64,000 nt of DNA from Bacillota bacterium. GTDB lineage: Bacteria > Bacillota > UBA5301 > Bu52. The stretch spans positions 1 to 64,000 of the forward strand of contig JADBKO010000001.1 in NCBI GenBank assembly GCA_014896355.1, given 5' to 3'. Position numbers and translations under genes: made by a program. The number at the start of each line of letters is the position of its first letter. Position 1 is the first letter of the stretch. This document shows positions 25,049 to 36,106 of this stretch, piece after piece. The notes under the pieces were generated by a model. It had not been told where the DNA came from. It did no database searches and saw only the letters and a list, made by a program, of their open reading frames with translations.

Positions 25049-26857
25049 ATGGACAGACGAAGCGCTCAATTCATCCGAAACTTTTGCATCATTGCCCACG
25101 TGGATCACGGGAAATCCACCCTGGCAGACCGGCTGCTGGAGCTCACCGGGGCCATCGACCCGCGCCAGATGACGGATCAGGTGTTGGATCAGATGGAGCT
25201 GGAGCGGGAGCGGGGCATCACCATCAAGGCCAAGGCCGTGCGCCTGACGTACCGCCCTCCCGGGCAGGACAGCACCTACGAATTGAACCTCATCGACACC
25301 CCCGGGCACGTGGATTTCTCCTACGAAGTGTCCCGCAGTCTGGCCGCCTGTGAAGGGGCTCTGCTGGTGGTGGACGCATCCCAGGGAGTGGAAGCGCAGA
25401 CTCTGGCGAATCTGGACTTGGCCGTGGAGCACGGCCTGGAGGTCATCCCGGTCATCAACAAGATCGACCTTCCGGGCGCCGATCCCCGGCGGGTTGAGCG
25501 CGAGTTGGCGGAAATCATCGGCTTTCGCCCCGAGGAATGCCTGTTGGTCAGCGCCAAGACCGGCCAGGGGGTCCCGGCGGTGTTGCAGGCCATCGTGGAG
25601 CGGATTCCACCGCCGGCAGGGGATCCGGAGAAGCCCCTCCGGGCCTTGATTTTCGATTCCCATTATGACTCCTACAAGGGGGTCATGGCCTATGTGCGCG
25701 TGGTGGACGGCCAGGTCCGCGTGGGGGATGTCATCCGCCCCATGGCCGGCGGCGGCGAGTTCCAGGTTACGGAGCTGGACGTCTTCCGCCCCCGCCTGGA
25801 CGCCGTGGGCGAGCTACAGGCAGGCGATGTCGGGTGCATCGTGGCCGGCGTGAAGAACGTGCGGGATATGCGGGTGGGCGACACCCTCACCCTGGCCCGC
25901 CAGCCGGCTGCGGAGCCGCTGCCCGGCTATGCGCCGGCGGTTCCCATGGTCTTCTCCGGCCTCTACCCTGTGGATAATGACCAGTTCGAGGCTTTGCGCG
26001 ATGCCCTGGAGAAACTGCAGCTCAACGACGCGGCGCTCGCCATCGAGCCGGAAACTTCGGCGGCTTTGGGGTTCGGCTTCCGCTGCGGATTTCTGGGGCT
26101 GCTGCACATGGAGATCGTCCAGGAGCGCCTGGAGCGGGAGTACGGCCTGGAGCTCATCGCCACCGCCCCCAGTGTCAACTACCGGGTGGTCTGCACTGAC
26201 GGGAAGGTGCTCATGGTCTCCAATCCGGAGAATCTACCCGACCCCGCGCGCATCGAGCGCATCGAAGAACCCTACGTTCATGCCATGATCATCACGCCTG
26301 CGGATTTCGTGGGCCCCCTCATGGAACTGTGCCAGGAAAAGCGCGGGACGCACAGGGGTATGGTCTATCTGGATCCCCACCGGGTGCGCCTGGAGTACGA
26401 TCTGCCGTTAAGCGAAATCTTGCTGGATTTTTACGACAAGTTGAAATCGCGCAGCCGCGGTTACGCATCCCTGGATTACCGCTATGCGGGGCACAAGCCC
26501 GGGGACCTGGTGAAGCTGGACATCCTGGTGAACGGCAAGCCGGTGGACGCCCTCTCGGCCATTGTGCCCCGGGAACGGGCGGCGGTGCGGGGCCGATTGC
26601 TGGCTGAGAAGCTGCGGCAGCTGATCCCCCGGCAGATGTTCGAAGTGCCGATCCAGGCTGCCATCGGCAGCCGCGTGGTGGCGCGGGAGACCATCAAGGC
26701 CCTGCGCAAGGACGTCCTGGCCAAATGTTACGGCGGGGATATCACGCGCAAGCGCAAGCTACTGGAAAAGCAGAAGGAAGGAAAGAAGCGCATGAAGGCC
26801 CTGGGGCACGTGGAAATCCCTCAGGAGGCGTTCATGGCTTTGCTCCATGTGGACTGA
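25049..26857 (+). CDS. lepA: Elongation factor 4 (LepA)
   Basis: A 602-residue translational GTPase thought to act in initiation or back-translocation. G motifs: AHVDHGKST (G1), the switch [21 protein letters not shown] (G3), NKIDLP (G4), SAKTG (G5). EF-Tu-like domain II, EF-G-like III and V and the LepA-specific C-terminal domain ([11 protein letters not shown] ... [21 protein letters not shown]) follow. No ribosome-binding site is present before ATG 25049 and the -10 box ends 8 bases upstream, so the mRNA is likely leaderless. The 3' end overlaps hemW by 11 bases. Confidence 0.96.
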   Translation: MDRRSAQFIRNFCIIAHVDHGKSTLADRLLELTGAIDPRQMTDQVLDQMELERERGITIKAKAVRLTYRPPGQDSTYELNLIDTPGHVDFSYEVSRSLAACEGALLVVDASQGVEAQTLANLDLAVEHGLEVIPVINKIDLPGADPRRVERELAEIIGFRPEECLLVSAKTGQGVPAVLQAIVERIPPPAGDPEKPLRALIFDSHYDSYKGVMAYVRVVDGQVRVGDVIRPMAGGGEFQVTELDVFRPRLDAVGELQAGDVGCIVAGVKNVRDMRVGDTLTLARQPAAEPLPGYAPAVPMVFSGLYPVDNDQFEALRDALEKLQLNDAALAIEPETSAALGFGFRCGFLGLLHMEIVQERLEREYGLELIATAPSVNYRVVCTDGKVLMVSNPENLPDPARIERIEEPYVHAMIITPADFVGPLMELCQEKRGTHRGMVYLDPHRVRLEYDLPLSEILLDFYDKLKSRSRGYASLDYRYAGHKPGDLVKLDILVNGKPVDALSAIVPRERAAVRGRLLAEKLRQLIPRQMFEVPIQAAIGSRVVARETIKALRKDVLAKCYGGDITRKRKLLEKQKEGKKRMKALGHVEIPQEAFMALLHVD

Positions 26858-28226
26858 GGCTTCCGAACCGCCGGGCTCCTATCCGGCAGCGGGCGCTGCG
26901 CCCGGCGGCGGCTTGGGGCCAGGTGGGCGGGCAACGGGAGAGGATCTGGTCGCTCCGGGCCCCCGGCCGCAGTACCCGGCAGGAGCGTCGTGGCAGGCGG
27001 TGGCGCAGGATCCGGCCCGGTGGGCGGCCCGCGGGGCCTATGTTCATGTGCCCTTTTGTGTGCGGCGCTGCCTCTACTGCGGATTTGCCACGTTCGTTCC
27101 CGCCGGCCGGCAGGCCTGGGCAGAGGACGCGTATCTGGCTGCGCTCCAAAGGGAGCTGGCGTTCTACGGCCGGTGCCTGAATTTAGCGGCTTGGCCGCCT
27201 CTGCAGAGCCTTTACCTGGGGGGCGGCACCCCCTCCTTCCTGACGCCGGAAGCCCTAGGCCGGCTTCTGGGGCTTCTCCGGCGCTTTCTACCTTTGGACC
27301 CGGAAGCGGAAATCACCTGCGAAGCCAATCCGGAATCCCTGGATGCAGAGAAGCTAGCCGTTCTACGGGACAACGGTGTCAACCGCCTGAGCCTCGGCCT
27401 GCAGGCGGCCCAGGACCGGCTGCTGCGCCTGCTGGGCCGCCCCCACGGCTGGGCCCAAGGGGTCGCCGCTGTGAAGGCGGCCCGGGCCACAGGGTTTCGC
27501 AACATCAGCGTGGATCTGATGTACGGCCTGCCGGAGCAAACCATGGCAGAATGGCGGGAGACTCTGCGGCGGGCGCTAGCCCTGGAGCCAGACCACATTT
27601 CCGCCTATGAGCTGCAGATCGAAGAGGAGCAAAGCGCCCTGGCCCGGCGCGGGGCGTGGGGCCTGCCCGGGGAGGAGGAGACGGCGGAGATGTACGGGCT
27701 GGCGCAGGACGAACTGGCGGGGGCCGGGTTCGGGCAGTACGAGATCTCCAACTGGGCCTTGCCTGGGCGGGCGTGCCGGCATAATCTTCTTTACTGGCGG
27801 GACGAACCCTATGCAGCTTTCGGCCCGGGGGCCAGCGGCTACCTGGGCGGAGTGCGGTTTCGCCATACCAGCAGTTTCCGGGCCTGGCTGCAGGCGTGGG
27901 AACAGTGGATCCCACAGCCTGCCGGCCAGGAGGTCCATCCAGCCCTGGAGGAATGGGAAGAGATCCCGGCGCCGCTGGAGCGGGCGGAAGCCATGATCGT
28001 GGGATTGCGGCTGCGGGCCGGCGTAAGCAGCGAAGCTTTTCGGACGCGCTTCGGGACGGATCCGCAGCAGCTGTGGGGCCCGGCCCTGGCGGAGCTCCAG
28101 AAGGAGGGGTGGATGGAAAACCATGGGAGCCGGTGGTCCCTGCCCAGGCGGGCGTTGTTGGTCTCCAATCAGATCCTCTGGCGCTTTCTCCCGACCCAGA
28201 GCCGGGTTCGGGGCGACCATGGGTGA
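26847..28226 (+). CDS. hemW: Radical SAM heme chaperone/oxidase-like HemW
   Basis: A 459-residue radical SAM protein of the HemW family (formerly annotated oxygen-independent coproporphyrinogen oxidase), implicated in heme insertion. The cluster motif is CVRRCLYC at about 71-78, preceded by [25 protein letters not shown] and [10 protein letters not shown] are family hallmarks, as is the C-terminal HemN_C region with [16 protein letters not shown]. About 55 residues before AYVHVPF are Pro/Gly-rich and not conserved; the true start may be further downstream than ATG 26847, which overlaps lepA. Confidence 0.9.
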   Translation: MWTEASEPPGSYPAAGAAPGGGLGPGGRATGEDLVAPGPRPQYPAGASWQAVAQDPARWAARGAYVHVPFCVRRCLYCGFATFVPAGRQAWAEDAYLAALQRELAFYGRCLNLAAWPPLQSLYLGGGTPSFLTPEALGRLLGLLRRFLPLDPEAEITCEANPESLDAEKLAVLRDNGVNRLSLGLQAAQDRLLRLLGRPHGWAQGVAAVKAARATGFRNISVDLMYGLPEQTMAEWRETLRRALALEPDHISAYELQIEEEQSALARRGAWGLPGEEETAEMYGLAQDELAGAGFGQYEISNWALPGRACRHNLLYWRDEPYAAFGPGASGYLGGVRFRHTSSFRAWLQAWEQWIPQPAGQEVHPALEEWEEIPAPLERAEAMIVGLRLRAGVSSEAFRTRFGTDPQQLWGPALAELQKEGWMENHGSRWSLPRRALLVSNQILWRFLPTQSRVRGDHG

Positions 28227-28228
28227 TC

Positions 28229-28258
28229 TTGACAATAAAGATCGGCAAATGCTATGTT
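28229..28258 (+). promoter_or_regulatory. Sigma-A promoter of the hrcA-grpE-dnaK-dnaJ operon
   Basis: Perfect TTGACA (28229-28234), 18-base spacer, TATGTT (28253-28258) with extended TGC. It starts two bases after the hemW stop codon. The CIRCE operator lies over the predicted start of transcription. Confidence 0.8.
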
Positions 28259-28268
28259 TAAGGAGGAT

Positions 28269-28295
28269 TTAGCACTCACCGAAGGCGAGTGCTAA
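28269..28295 (+). promoter_or_regulatory. CIRCE operator (HrcA binding site)
   Basis: A perfect inverted repeat TTAGCACTC-N9-GAGTGCTAA, identical to the CIRCE consensus. HrcA binds it and represses the operon; heat lowers the pool of active HrcA through GroE. It is the only CIRCE element in the window. Confidence 0.97.
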
Positions 28296-28328
28296 CATCG
28301 TCGGTCCTTCCGGTGGGAGGTGCCCATT

Positions 28329-29366
28329 ATGCAGGAAGGAGTGCTGAGTCCCCGCAAGCGGCAGGTGCTCCGGGCGGTGGTCACGGACTATATTGACAGC
28401 GGCGAGCCGGTGGGCTCCCGCACCATCGCCAGGAAGTACAATTTGGGCAGCCCGGCCACGGTCCGGAATGAAATGGCCGACCTGGAAGAGAGCGGCTATC
28501 TGGAACAGCCGCATGCCTCTGCGGGCCGGGTGCCGTCCGACCTGGGCTATCGGACGTACGTGGACCAGCTCATGGATCCCCCGGCGGTGACCTCCGAGGA
28601 GGCGGCCCGGGTGCACCAGGCCATGGCCGGCAGGGCTCGCGAACTGGCCGCACTGGTCCGGCAGTCCACGCGCATACTGGCGTACCTCACGAATTACACG
28701 GCCCTGGCGCTTTTGCCCACGCCGGAGCAAAGGGTTTGCCGGCAGGTGCAGGCGGTGAGCGTGGACTTGCATCACGTGTTGCTGCTGCTGGTGAGCGAGC
28801 CCGGGATTGTGGACAGCCGCTTGGTGTTCCTTGAACAGGCCATCTTGCCGGACGAGCTGGAGAAAATATCCGTGGCCGTGAGCTCCCGTTTGCGCGGAGT
28901 GAAAGCAGGGCAGATCTCCTATACCCTATGCCGGGAACTGGCCGGGCTGGTGCCGTCCGGTGAGCTCTATGAGGCGCTGATGGACCTGCTGAATCCCACA
29001 GACGGCGGCAACGGCGGTGCGGCGGTGGTGGAAGGGGCCACCCATCTGCTGCGCAACTTCACCGACCGCCAACAGGCTTTGGACTTGATGGGCCTTCTGG
29101 ACGCACAGAACCGGGTGCAGTCTTTGTTGGAAGGGGCGCTTACCGGGTCGGGCGTACGCGTGCAGATCGGACAGGAGAACCCCCTCTCCTGGCTGCGCCG
29201 GTGCAGCGTGGTGCTCGCCACGTATTTCACAGGCCAGCAGGCCGTGGGCACCATCGGTGTTCTGGGCCCCACCCGGTTGGACTACCACCGGAGCATGGCG
29301 CTGGTGGGCCTGGTCGCCGACACCATCAGTGAAATGCTCAGCCACTGGAATCGCACGAGTTTCTGA
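28329..29366 (+). CDS. hrcA: Heat-inducible transcription repressor HrcA
   Basis: A 345-residue winged-helix repressor of class I heat-shock genes. The DNA-binding region has VTDYIDSGEPVGSRTIARKY and SPATVRNEMADLEESGYLEQPH, and the GAF-like and dimerisation regions follow (VIGPTRMDY-like segment VLGPTRLDYHRSM near the end). GGGAGG at 28315-28320 lies 8 bases before ATG 28329; a GTG at 28320 overlaps that site and is rejected. Autoregulated through the CIRCE element just upstream. Confidence 0.96.
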   Translation: MQEGVLSPRKRQVLRAVVTDYIDSGEPVGSRTIARKYNLGSPATVRNEMADLEESGYLEQPHASAGRVPSDLGYRTYVDQLMDPPAVTSEEAARVHQAMAGRARELAALVRQSTRILAYLTNYTALALLPTPEQRVCRQVQAVSVDLHHVLLLLVSEPGIVDSRLVFLEQAILPDELEKISVAVSSRLRGVKAGQISYTLCRELAGLVPSGELYEALMDLLNPTDGGNGGAAVVEGATHLLRNFTDRQQALDLMGLLDAQNRVQSLLEGALTGSGVRVQIGQENPLSWLRRCSVVLATYFTGQQAVGTIGVLGPTRLDYHRSMALVGLVADTISEMLSHWNRTSF

Positions 29367-29496
29367 TGGCCGGCGTATCCCGGGGCCTGTGCCGGCGCTG
29401 AACCGGAAATGCGGTTGCGGACAGGTGTCCGGCGCTGGTTGCCGGGCTTCTTTTGTGCAAGTCGGGCCGTAAGGCGTGAGATGGAGGGTGAGGGCT

Positions 29497-30381
29497 TTGG
29501 ACCAGCGCAGGGACAGCGCAGATTCAGGTTTCGGGCAAACTGTGCAAGGCCCGGGACAGGCGGCGGAGGCATCCCCCCCGGAGGATGCCCCGGAGGATGC
29601 CGTGCCACGGAACGGGCAGGACGGCCGGGAGAAATCTCCCCCGGCGCCGGGTGCCGACAAAACCGGCGGAGCCGATGGGGACCGTCCGCCGGAAGGGCAG
29701 GAAGAAGGCAGGGCCGGTTTCGCTGCTTCGGAGGAAGCCGGGCCCGGAGAAGAGGCAGCGCTGCAGGCACAAATGGAGGCGCTGCGCAGGGATCACGAAG
29801 GCCTGCGCAGGGATCACGAGGAACTGCAGCAACGCTATCTGCGCCTGATGGCGGATTTTGACAATTTCCGGCGCCGCGCCCAGCAGGAGAAGCAGGAACT
29901 TCTGGACCGGGCCGTGGGAGACGCCATATTGCATCTGCTGCCGGTGCTGGATAATATGGAGAGAGCTCTGGCTGCGGCACAATCTATTGGTGGGGGCGGC
30001 AAGGATTCCAACCCATCCGCGTCCACCCACTCCATCACTCAGGGCGTGGAGATGGTTTTACGCCAATTCCGGACTACGTTGGACTCCTTGGGGGTGGAGC
30101 AGATTCCAGCACAGCCTGGGGAGGCTTTCGACCCCCGGGTTCATCAGGCCGTGGGCGTGGAAGAGACACCGGAATATGCAGAGGATGCCATTGCGGTGGA
30201 ATTGCAGCATGGCTACCGTTTCAAGGGACGCGTGCTGCGGCCGGCCATGGTCAAAGTGGCTCGCCATCCGGCCGGGCCGGTAGGTGGCCATCCGGATGAG
30301 GCAGACCATGGCCCGGGCGGCGCGGATGCCCCGCAAAGTCCATCGGATTCTGACGGGTGTGCAGGAGGGAAACGCAAGTGA
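29497..30381 (+). CDS. grpE: Co-chaperone GrpE (extended)
   Basis: A 294-residue nucleotide-exchange factor for DnaK; the family is usually 180-220 residues. Residues 1-90 are acidic, Pro/Gly-rich and probably disordered. A coiled coil follows (about 90-135) with a duplicated heptad, [14 protein letters not shown], then [15 protein letters not shown]-like sequence, the four-helix region [14 protein letters not shown] and the beta domain ([16 protein letters not shown] ... [16 protein letters not shown]). A non-conserved tail of about 45 residues closes the protein. TTG 29497 has GGAGG 9 bases upstream; GTG 29476 and 29488 are less well placed. It overlaps dnaK by 4 bases. Confidence 0.93.
   Translation: MDQRRDSADSGFGQTVQGPGQAAEASPPEDAPEDAVPRNGQDGREKSPPAPGADKTGGADGDRPPEGQEEGRAGFAASEEAGPGEEAALQAQMEALRRDHEGLRRDHEELQQRYLRLMADFDNFRRRAQQEKQELLDRAVGDAILHLLPVLDNMERALAAAQSIGGGGKDSNPSASTHSITQGVEMVLRQFRTTLDSLGVEQIPAQPGEAFDPRVHQAVGVEETPEYAEDAIAVELQHGYRFKGRVLRPAMVKVARHPAGPVGGHPDEADHGPGGADAPQSPSDSDGCAGGKRK
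29782..29823 (+). repeat. 21-bp tandem duplication inside grpE
   Basis: Two adjacent 21-base units, identical over their first 17 bases (CTGCGCAGGGATCACGA), encode consecutive heptads LRRDHEG and LRRDHEE of the GrpE coiled coil. The exact in-frame length keeps the heptad phase. Confidence 0.85.
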
Positions 30382-32279
30382 GCAAAGTAGTCGGCATCGA
30401 CCTGGGAACAACGAACTCCGTAGTGGCAGTCATGGTCGGCGGCAAGCCGGAGGTCATCCCCAATTCGGAGGGAAGCCGTCTGACCCCTTCTGTAGTGGGA
30501 TGGACAAAGGACGGCCAGCGCCTGGTGGGCGAGGCAGCCAAGAGGCAAGCCATCAGCAACCCGGACCGGACGGTGCGCTCCATCAAGCGCCATATGGGAA
30601 CAGATTACCGTGTCACCATCGACGGGAAATCCTACACCCCGCAGGAGATCTCGGCCATGATCCTGCAGCGTCTGAAGCAAGACGCGGAGGCGTACCTGGG
30701 CGAGCCGGTGACCAAAGCCGTGATCACGGTTCCCGCCTATTTCAATGATGCGCAGCGGCAGGCCACCAAGGATGCAGGCACCATCGCAGGCCTGGAGGTG
30801 TTGCGCATCATCAACGAGCCTACGGCGGCATCCCTGGCCTTCGGCATGGACAAGGAAGGGGATCAGACCATCCTGGTCTATGACCTGGGCGGCGGGACCT
30901 TTGATGTTTCCATCCTGGAACTGGGTGAAGGCGTCTTCGAGGTGAAGTCCACCAGCGGCAATACGCGGTTGGGCGGCGATGATTTCGATCAGCGGATCAT
31001 GGACTGGCTGATCAGCGATTTCAGGAAGGAGACCGGGATCGATCTGAGCCAGGACCGCCTGGCCCTGCAGCGGTTGAAGGAAGCGGCTGAAAAGGCGAAG
31101 ATCGAGCTTTCCACCCTCTTGAGCACCAATATCAACCTGCCTTTCATCGCCGCCGGGCCGGATGGGCCGAAACACCTGGAGCGGACGCTGTCGCGGGCCC
31201 AGTTCAACGAAATGACCCGCGATCTGGTGGAGGCCACCAAGGAGCCCCTGCGGCGAGCTCTTTCCGATGCCGGCTTGACGCCGGACAAGATCAACAAAGT
31301 GCTTCTGGTGGGCGGCTCCACCCGCATTCCGGCAGTGCAGGACATGCTGCGGGAGTTCTTCAACCGCGAGCCCCGCCGGGAGGTGAACCCCGACGAGTGC
31401 GTGGCCGTAGGTGCTGCCATCCAGGCGGGGGTCCTGGCCGGCGAGGTCCGGGATATCGTGCTCCTGGACGTGACGCCCTTGTCGCTGGGCATCGAAACCC
31501 TGGGCGGCGTCATGACCAAGCTCATTGAACGCAACACCACCATCCCCACCAGCAAGAAAGAGATCTTCACCACCGCCGCCGACGGCCAGACCCAGGTGGA
31601 GGTCCACGTGTTGCAGGGCGAGCGGCCCATGGCAGCCGAGAACGTGACCCTGGGGCGGTTCATCCTGGACGGGATTCCGCCGGCCCCCCGTGGGGTGCCC
31701 AAGATCGAGGTGGCGTTTGACATCGACGTGAACGGGATCGTCCACGTGTCCGCCAAGGATCTGGGGACCGGCCGCGAGCAGAAGATTACCATTCAATCCC
31801 GCAACGTCCTCAGCAAAGAAGACATTGAGCGCATGGTCAAGGACGCCGAGGCCCACGCCGAGGAGGACAAGCGGCGCCTGGAAGAGGTGGAACTGCGCAA
31901 CAATGCCGACAGCATGATCTACCAGGCGGAGAAAACCGTGAAGGATGCCGGAGACAAAGTGGACAAAGCTTTGGTGGACAAGGTGAACTCCGCCCGCGAC
32001 GCCCTGCGCACGGCTTTGAACGGCAAGGACACGGCGGAGATCAGAAAGAAGATGGAAGAGCTCAGCCAGGCGGTCTATGAGGTTAGCGCGGCGCTTTACC
32101 AAAAGGCCAGCCCGGGCAATACGGGCGGCCCTGGACCGGGTGCCGGCACAGGCACACCGGGACCCGGCTTCGGCGGAGGCCCCGGTGCAGCCGGTTTCGG
32201 TGGCGGCCAGGGGGCAGGCCCGGGCGGTCCGGGAGAGGGCCCGGTCATCAACGGGGAATACCGTCCGGCGGACAAATAG
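30378..32279 (+). CDS. dnaK: Molecular chaperone DnaK (Hsp70)
   Basis: A 633-residue Hsp70. ATPase signatures: [10 protein letters not shown] at the N-terminus, [14 protein letters not shown] and [14 protein letters not shown]. The substrate-binding domain starts after the linker [14 protein letters not shown]. The lid ends in a Gly/Pro-rich tail and [11 protein letters not shown] instead of the usual acidic EEVD-like end. GTG 30378 overlaps the grpE stop (GTGA) and has AGGAGG at 30363-30368. Under HrcA/CIRCE control. Confidence 0.98.
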   Translation: MSKVVGIDLGTTNSVVAVMVGGKPEVIPNSEGSRLTPSVVGWTKDGQRLVGEAAKRQAISNPDRTVRSIKRHMGTDYRVTIDGKSYTPQEISAMILQRLKQDAEAYLGEPVTKAVITVPAYFNDAQRQATKDAGTIAGLEVLRIINEPTAASLAFGMDKEGDQTILVYDLGGGTFDVSILELGEGVFEVKSTSGNTRLGGDDFDQRIMDWLISDFRKETGIDLSQDRLALQRLKEAAEKAKIELSTLLSTNINLPFIAAGPDGPKHLERTLSRAQFNEMTRDLVEATKEPLRRALSDAGLTPDKINKVLLVGGSTRIPAVQDMLREFFNREPRREVNPDECVAVGAAIQAGVLAGEVRDIVLLDVTPLSLGIETLGGVMTKLIERNTTIPTSKKEIFTTAADGQTQVEVHVLQGERPMAAENVTLGRFILDGIPPAPRGVPKIEVAFDIDVNGIVHVSAKDLGTGREQKITIQSRNVLSKEDIERMVKDAEAHAEEDKRRLEEVELRNNADSMIYQAEKTVKDAGDKVDKALVDKVNSARDALRTALNGKDTAEIRKKMEELSQAVYEVSAALYQKASPGNTGGPGPGAGTGTPGPGFGGGPGAAGFGGGQGAGPGGPGEGPVINGEYRPADK

Positions 32280-32359
32280 CATGGCTGGGCGGGGGAGATC
32301 CTCGGATACGGTGGGAATGCCGGCACGGAAGGCTGCCAGAATGCTGTTCTGTAGTGCGG

Positions 32360-32380
32360 GCGGAGGCTCTGCGCCTCCGC
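32360..32380 (+). other. 8-bp hairpin upstream of dnaJ
   Basis: GCGGAGGC (32360-32367) pairs with GCCTCCGC (32373-32380) around TCTGC, within the 120-base dnaK-dnaJ gap. No T-run. It may be a transcript-processing or stabilising element that lowers dnaJ relative to dnaK; no promoter is evident in the gap. Confidence 0.4.
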
Positions 32381-32399
32381 TCCGGGGGCGGTGGCAGGC

Positions 32400-33548
32400 G
32401 TGAGCAAACGGGACTACTATGAGGTTTTGGGTGTGCCGCGGACGGCCAGCCTGGATGAGATCAAGAAAGCTTATCGCCGCCTGGCCAGGCAGCTGCACCC
32501 GGATGTGAATAAAGACGACCCGCACGCAGCGGACAAGTTCAAGGAACTGACGGAGGCATACCAGGTCCTCAGCAACGAGGAAAGCCGTAGGAAGTATGAC
32601 CAGTTCGGCCACGCCGCCTTCGAGCAGGGGGCCGGTCCCGGCGGGCCCGGCGGCGCGGATTTCTCCTGGTTTGAGGACTTCCCGGACCTGTCGGATCTGT
32701 TTGACCTGTTCATGGGTGGGGCGTGGAGGCGCCGTGCCACAGGCCCCCAGCGCGGCGCCGACCTGCGCTACGATCTGACCATCGGGTTCGAGGAGGCGGC
32801 GTTCGGCACAGAGAAGGAAATTGAGGTCCCCCGCACCGAAATTTGTCCCCGTTGCCACGGAAACCAGGCGGAACCCGGCACTCCCATCCGGACCTGCCCG
32901 CACTGCCATGGCACCGGCCACATCCAGATGGTGCAGAACACCTTCTTCGGCCGCATGGCCACCACGCGGGTCTGCGAGGCTTGCGGCGGCCAGGGCAAAT
33001 TGGTGGATACGCCGTGCAGGGAGTGCCACGGCCAGGGCGTGGTACACCGGCAGCGGCGGCTGAAAGTCCGGATTCCCGCCGGCGTGGACGAAGGAACGCG
33101 GATCCGTTTGGCGGGCGAGGGCGAAGCGGGAAGCCGGGGCGGCTCTCCCGGCGATTTATACGTCTTCGTCCGGGTGAAGCCTCACAAGCTGTTTGTGCGG
33201 CAGGGGCTGGATATCCGCTGCCAGGTCCCCATTACGTTTGCGCAGGCGGCATTGGGCGCGGAGATCCAGGTGCCCACCTTGGAGGGGACCATGCCGTTGC
33301 GGATTCCGGAGGGCACCCAGACCGGCAGTGTTTTCCGGCTGCGCGGAAAAGGCATTCCCAGCCTGCAGGGGTTCGGTCGTGGCGACCAGTTCGTGGAGGT
33401 CAAGGTGGTGACTCCCACCAAACTGAATCCGCGCCAGCGCCGGCTCTTCAAGGAACTGGCGGACAGCTTCGGCGAGGAGGTCCTGGATAGCCAGGGATTG
33501 CTGGGCAAGATGAAGGATTCCTTCACGCGCCACGCAGGCCAGGGGTAG
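32400..33548 (+). CDS. dnaJ: Chaperone DnaJ (Hsp40)
   Basis: A 382-residue type I J-protein. The J domain carries the HPD tripeptide in [13 protein letters not shown]; a short Gly/Phe region and the four CxxC zinc repeats follow ([31 protein letters not shown]), then the C-terminal substrate-binding domains ([15 protein letters not shown]). GTG 32400 starts [16 protein letters not shown] at 32384-32388 lies 11 bases upstream. GTG 32391 would add three residues but has no usable site. Confidence 0.96.
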   Translation: MSKRDYYEVLGVPRTASLDEIKKAYRRLARQLHPDVNKDDPHAADKFKELTEAYQVLSNEESRRKYDQFGHAAFEQGAGPGGPGGADFSWFEDFPDLSDLFDLFMGGAWRRRATGPQRGADLRYDLTIGFEEAAFGTEKEIEVPRTEICPRCHGNQAEPGTPIRTCPHCHGTGHIQMVQNTFFGRMATTRVCEACGGQGKLVDTPCRECHGQGVVHRQRRLKVRIPAGVDEGTRIRLAGEGEAGSRGGSPGDLYVFVRVKPHKLFVRQGLDIRCQVPITFAQAALGAEIQVPTLEGTMPLRIPEGTQTGSVFRLRGKGIPSLQGFGRGDQFVEVKVVTPTKLNPRQRRLFKELADSFGEEVLDSQGLLGKMKDSFTRHAGQG

Positions 33549-33613
33549 CGGAAGCGGCGGGCCGGCGGCGCAGGATGCTGGTGAAGGCCGGCGGTGGAAA
33601 GGCGGAATGGTGA

Positions 33614-34534
33614 ATGCCACAAGCGGCGGGCCGCTACTGGGAACTGGTCATGACGGTTCCAGCGGCCAGTGAAGAAGCAGCCAGCGCTTGGCTGTTTTCC
33701 CAGGGGGCCAGCGGAACCGTGGTGCAGGACTCTGGACCCCTGGTGGAGGTCCGCGGCTATTTCCCGGAGCAGGCGGAGCAGGGGCGGCTGAACCGGGCGG
33801 CCGCGGCTTTTTTGGCCAGTCTGCCCGCATGGGGTCTCCCGGCGCAAGGCGCCCACAGCCGAATCCGCCTGGTTCAGGCGGAGGATTGGGCGGAGTCCTG
33901 GAAACGCTATTACCGTCCCTTACAGGTGGGCAGGGTTCACATCTTCCCCAGTTGGCTGCCGGTGCCGGAGGACCTGCAGGCCCGGGCCGGGGAGCCGGAT
34001 GGCCCGGTGATCCTGCGACTGGATCCGGGCATGGCGTTCGGTACGGGCCAGCATCCGTCCACGGTTTTGACCCTGGAGCTCCTGCAGGCATATCTGCGGC
34101 CCGGGAATGCCCTGTTGGATCTGGGCACCGGATCGGGTATTCTGGCCTTGGCGGCGCTGGGCCTGGGGGCCGCCGCAGTGCTGGCTGTGGACCGGGATCC
34201 GGTGGCGGTGGAGGTGGCCCGGCAAAACGCGGGTTCGCTGTGGGATGGCGCGAAGATCCGGGTGGAGCAGGGGGACATCCTGGACCCCCGGTGGCAGCCC
34301 CAGGGCGGGCCTTTCGATTTGGTGGCGGCCAATATCCTGGCGGAGGTCCTTATTCCCCTGGCACCGCGGCTGCCGGGCTGGCTGAAACCCGGCGGCGTTT
34401 TCATCGGAGGCGGTGTGGTTTCCTGGCAGCAGGCATCCGTGGTGGAGGCTTTACGTCCGGCGGGCTTGGTGAAGATCGGCGGCAAGGCCCAGGAAGCCTG
34501 GGTCAGCCTGGCCTTCCGCCGGGCGCAGGAGTGA
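33614..34534 (+). CDS. prmA: Ribosomal protein L11 methyltransferase
   Basis: A 306-residue SAM-dependent enzyme that trimethylates L11. The N-terminal L11-recognition domain (WELVMTVPAASEEAASAWLF) is followed by LDPGMAFGTGQHPSTVLTLE and the SAM motif LLDLGTGSGILALAAL, with the catalytic NILAEVLIPLAP segment. ATG 33614 has GGCGGA at 33601-33606. The dnaJ-prmA-mtaB-rpsU order is standard in Bacillota. Confidence 0.94.
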   Translation: MPQAAGRYWELVMTVPAASEEAASAWLFSQGASGTVVQDSGPLVEVRGYFPEQAEQGRLNRAAAAFLASLPAWGLPAQGAHSRIRLVQAEDWAESWKRYYRPLQVGRVHIFPSWLPVPEDLQARAGEPDGPVILRLDPGMAFGTGQHPSTVLTLELLQAYLRPGNALLDLGTGSGILALAALGLGAAAVLAVDRDPVAVEVARQNAGSLWDGAKIRVEQGDILDPRWQPQGGPFDLVAANILAEVLIPLAPRLPGWLKPGGVFIGGGVVSWQQASVVEALRPAGLVKIGGKAQEAWVSLAFRRAQE

Positions 34535-34649
34535 AGGCCTGCGGGCGCGCGGCCCCCGGCCGGTGTGGCTGAGCCGGCGCCCGGGCGTTCCGGCGGGAGG
34601 CGGACGAAAGATTCGGCGGAGAGGGCGGAGGAGCACGACCGGGCGGACG

Positions 34650-36038
34650 GTGGCATTTCACACCCTGGGATGTAAGGTCAATCAGAGCGATACTGCGGGG
34701 CTGGCAGGGGCCTTCCTGGCCGCAGGGTATCAGATCGTCCCTTTCGATCAGCCTGCAGACGTCTACGTGGTGAACACCTGCACGGTGACCAACACCGGTG
34801 CCAAGAAATCCCGGCAGACCCTGCGGCAAGCCGTGGAACGGGCGCGACAGGCCGGCAGGGACGGCGTTGTGGCCGCGGTGGGCTGCTACGCCCAGGTGGC
34901 GCCTGAGCAGGTGGCAGCCATCCCTGGGGTGGACGTGGTGGTGGGCACCCGGGAGCGCCATCGGCTGGTGGAGCTGGTGGAACGGGCCTTGCGGGACCGG
35001 GCGCTGCCGGCCGGGAAACCCCTCGTGGCCGTGGCGCCCCATCCGCCGGAGGAGGCGTTCGAGGCGCCGGCTGTGGCTCCCTGGCACGGGCGGGCGCGGG
35101 CCACCCTGAAGATTCAGGAAGGATGCCAACAGCACTGTACGTATTGCCAGGTTCCTCTGGCGCGGGGCCCGGAACGATCTCTGCCCCCGGAGCGGGTGCA
35201 GGAGGCTGTCCGCGATCTCTGGGACCGCGGATACCGCGAAATCGTGCTGGTGGGGATCCATCTGGGCGCGTACGGCCGCGATCTCGGAGGGGACCTGGAC
35301 CTGGCCGGGCTCTTGGCGCAGCTGGCGGCCATGGATGGGCCCGGACGTTTCCGCCTGGGGTCCGTGGAGCCCCATGACGTGACCGCGGCTTTGGTGGATG
35401 TGCTGGCCGACAACCCGGGGCGGATCTGTCCGCACGTTCACCTGCCTCTGCAGTCCGGGGACGACGAGATTTTGCGGCGCATGGCCCGGCGCTACCGCAC
35501 GGCAGACTACGCCCGGCGGGTGGATGCCTTGCGTCGCAAGCTCCCGGACGTGGCCATCAGCACCGACCTGATCGTGGGTTTCCCCGGGGAAAGTGAAGAG
35601 CGTTTCCGCCAAAGCCTGCGGTTCGTGGAGGAGATGGAATTCAGCCGCATTCACGCCTTTCCTTATTCTCCCCGCAGTGGAACGGCGGCGGCTAGGTTTC
35701 CCCAGCAGGTGCCGTCAGCGGAGAAGCACCGCCGCCTCAAGGAGGTGGAGGCGTTGGCCCACTCGGCGGCCGAATCCTACGCCCGCCGGTTCCTCGGCCG
35801 GGAATTGGAGGTTTTGCTGGAAACGGCGGGGCCTGCCCCGGACCCGCCCGTGTTTCGGGGAACCAGCGCCCACTATCTCACCGTAGATGTGGCGCTTCCG
35901 CCGCAGAGCCCGGTTGCCTTCGAGGGCCTTGCCCAGCCGGGCACGCTGGCCCGGGCCCTGGCCGAAGCCATCCAGGGCCGGGATACGGAGGGGTGGCCCC
36001 TTCTGCGGGCCAAATGGGCAGGCGCCAGCAGGAATTAG
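34650..36038 (+). CDS. mtaB: tRNA (t6A37) methylthiotransferase MtaB
   Basis: A radical SAM methylthiotransferase (462 residues from this start) that converts t6A37 to ms2t6A37 in tRNAs reading ANN codons. The UPF0004 domain has its three cysteines in [19 protein letters not shown] and VGCYAQV; the radical SAM motif is CQQHCTYC; a TRAM domain closes the protein. The start is uncertain: GTG 34650 matches the family N-terminus (VAFHTLGCK) but its upstream site is poor; GTG 34563 would add 29 Arg/Gly-rich residues. A GGGAGG at 34595-34600 lies between them. Confidence 0.92.
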   Translation: MAFHTLGCKVNQSDTAGLAGAFLAAGYQIVPFDQPADVYVVNTCTVTNTGAKKSRQTLRQAVERARQAGRDGVVAAVGCYAQVAPEQVAAIPGVDVVVGTRERHRLVELVERALRDRALPAGKPLVAVAPHPPEEAFEAPAVAPWHGRARATLKIQEGCQQHCTYCQVPLARGPERSLPPERVQEAVRDLWDRGYREIVLVGIHLGAYGRDLGGDLDLAGLLAQLAAMDGPGRFRLGSVEPHDVTAALVDVLADNPGRICPHVHLPLQSGDDEILRRMARRYRTADYARRVDALRRKLPDVAISTDLIVGFPGESEERFRQSLRFVEEMEFSRIHAFPYSPRSGTAAARFPQQVPSAEKHRRLKEVEALAHSAAESYARRFLGRELEVLLETAGPAPDPPVFRGTSAHYLTVDVALPPQSPVAFEGLAQPGTLARALAEAIQGRDTEGWPLLRAKWAGASRN

Positions 36039-36106
36039 ACAGAGAAGAGAGAACTACTGTTACGTTCACCCGGAACCGGGCTGCTTCGGGGAGGGAGGGA
36101 TGGCGG

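Noticed and set aside
30213-33047. 944-codon minus-strand frame opposite dnaK-dnaJ
   Set aside because: Antisense to dnaK is a classic artefact; His/Gln/Gly-rich translation without domains.
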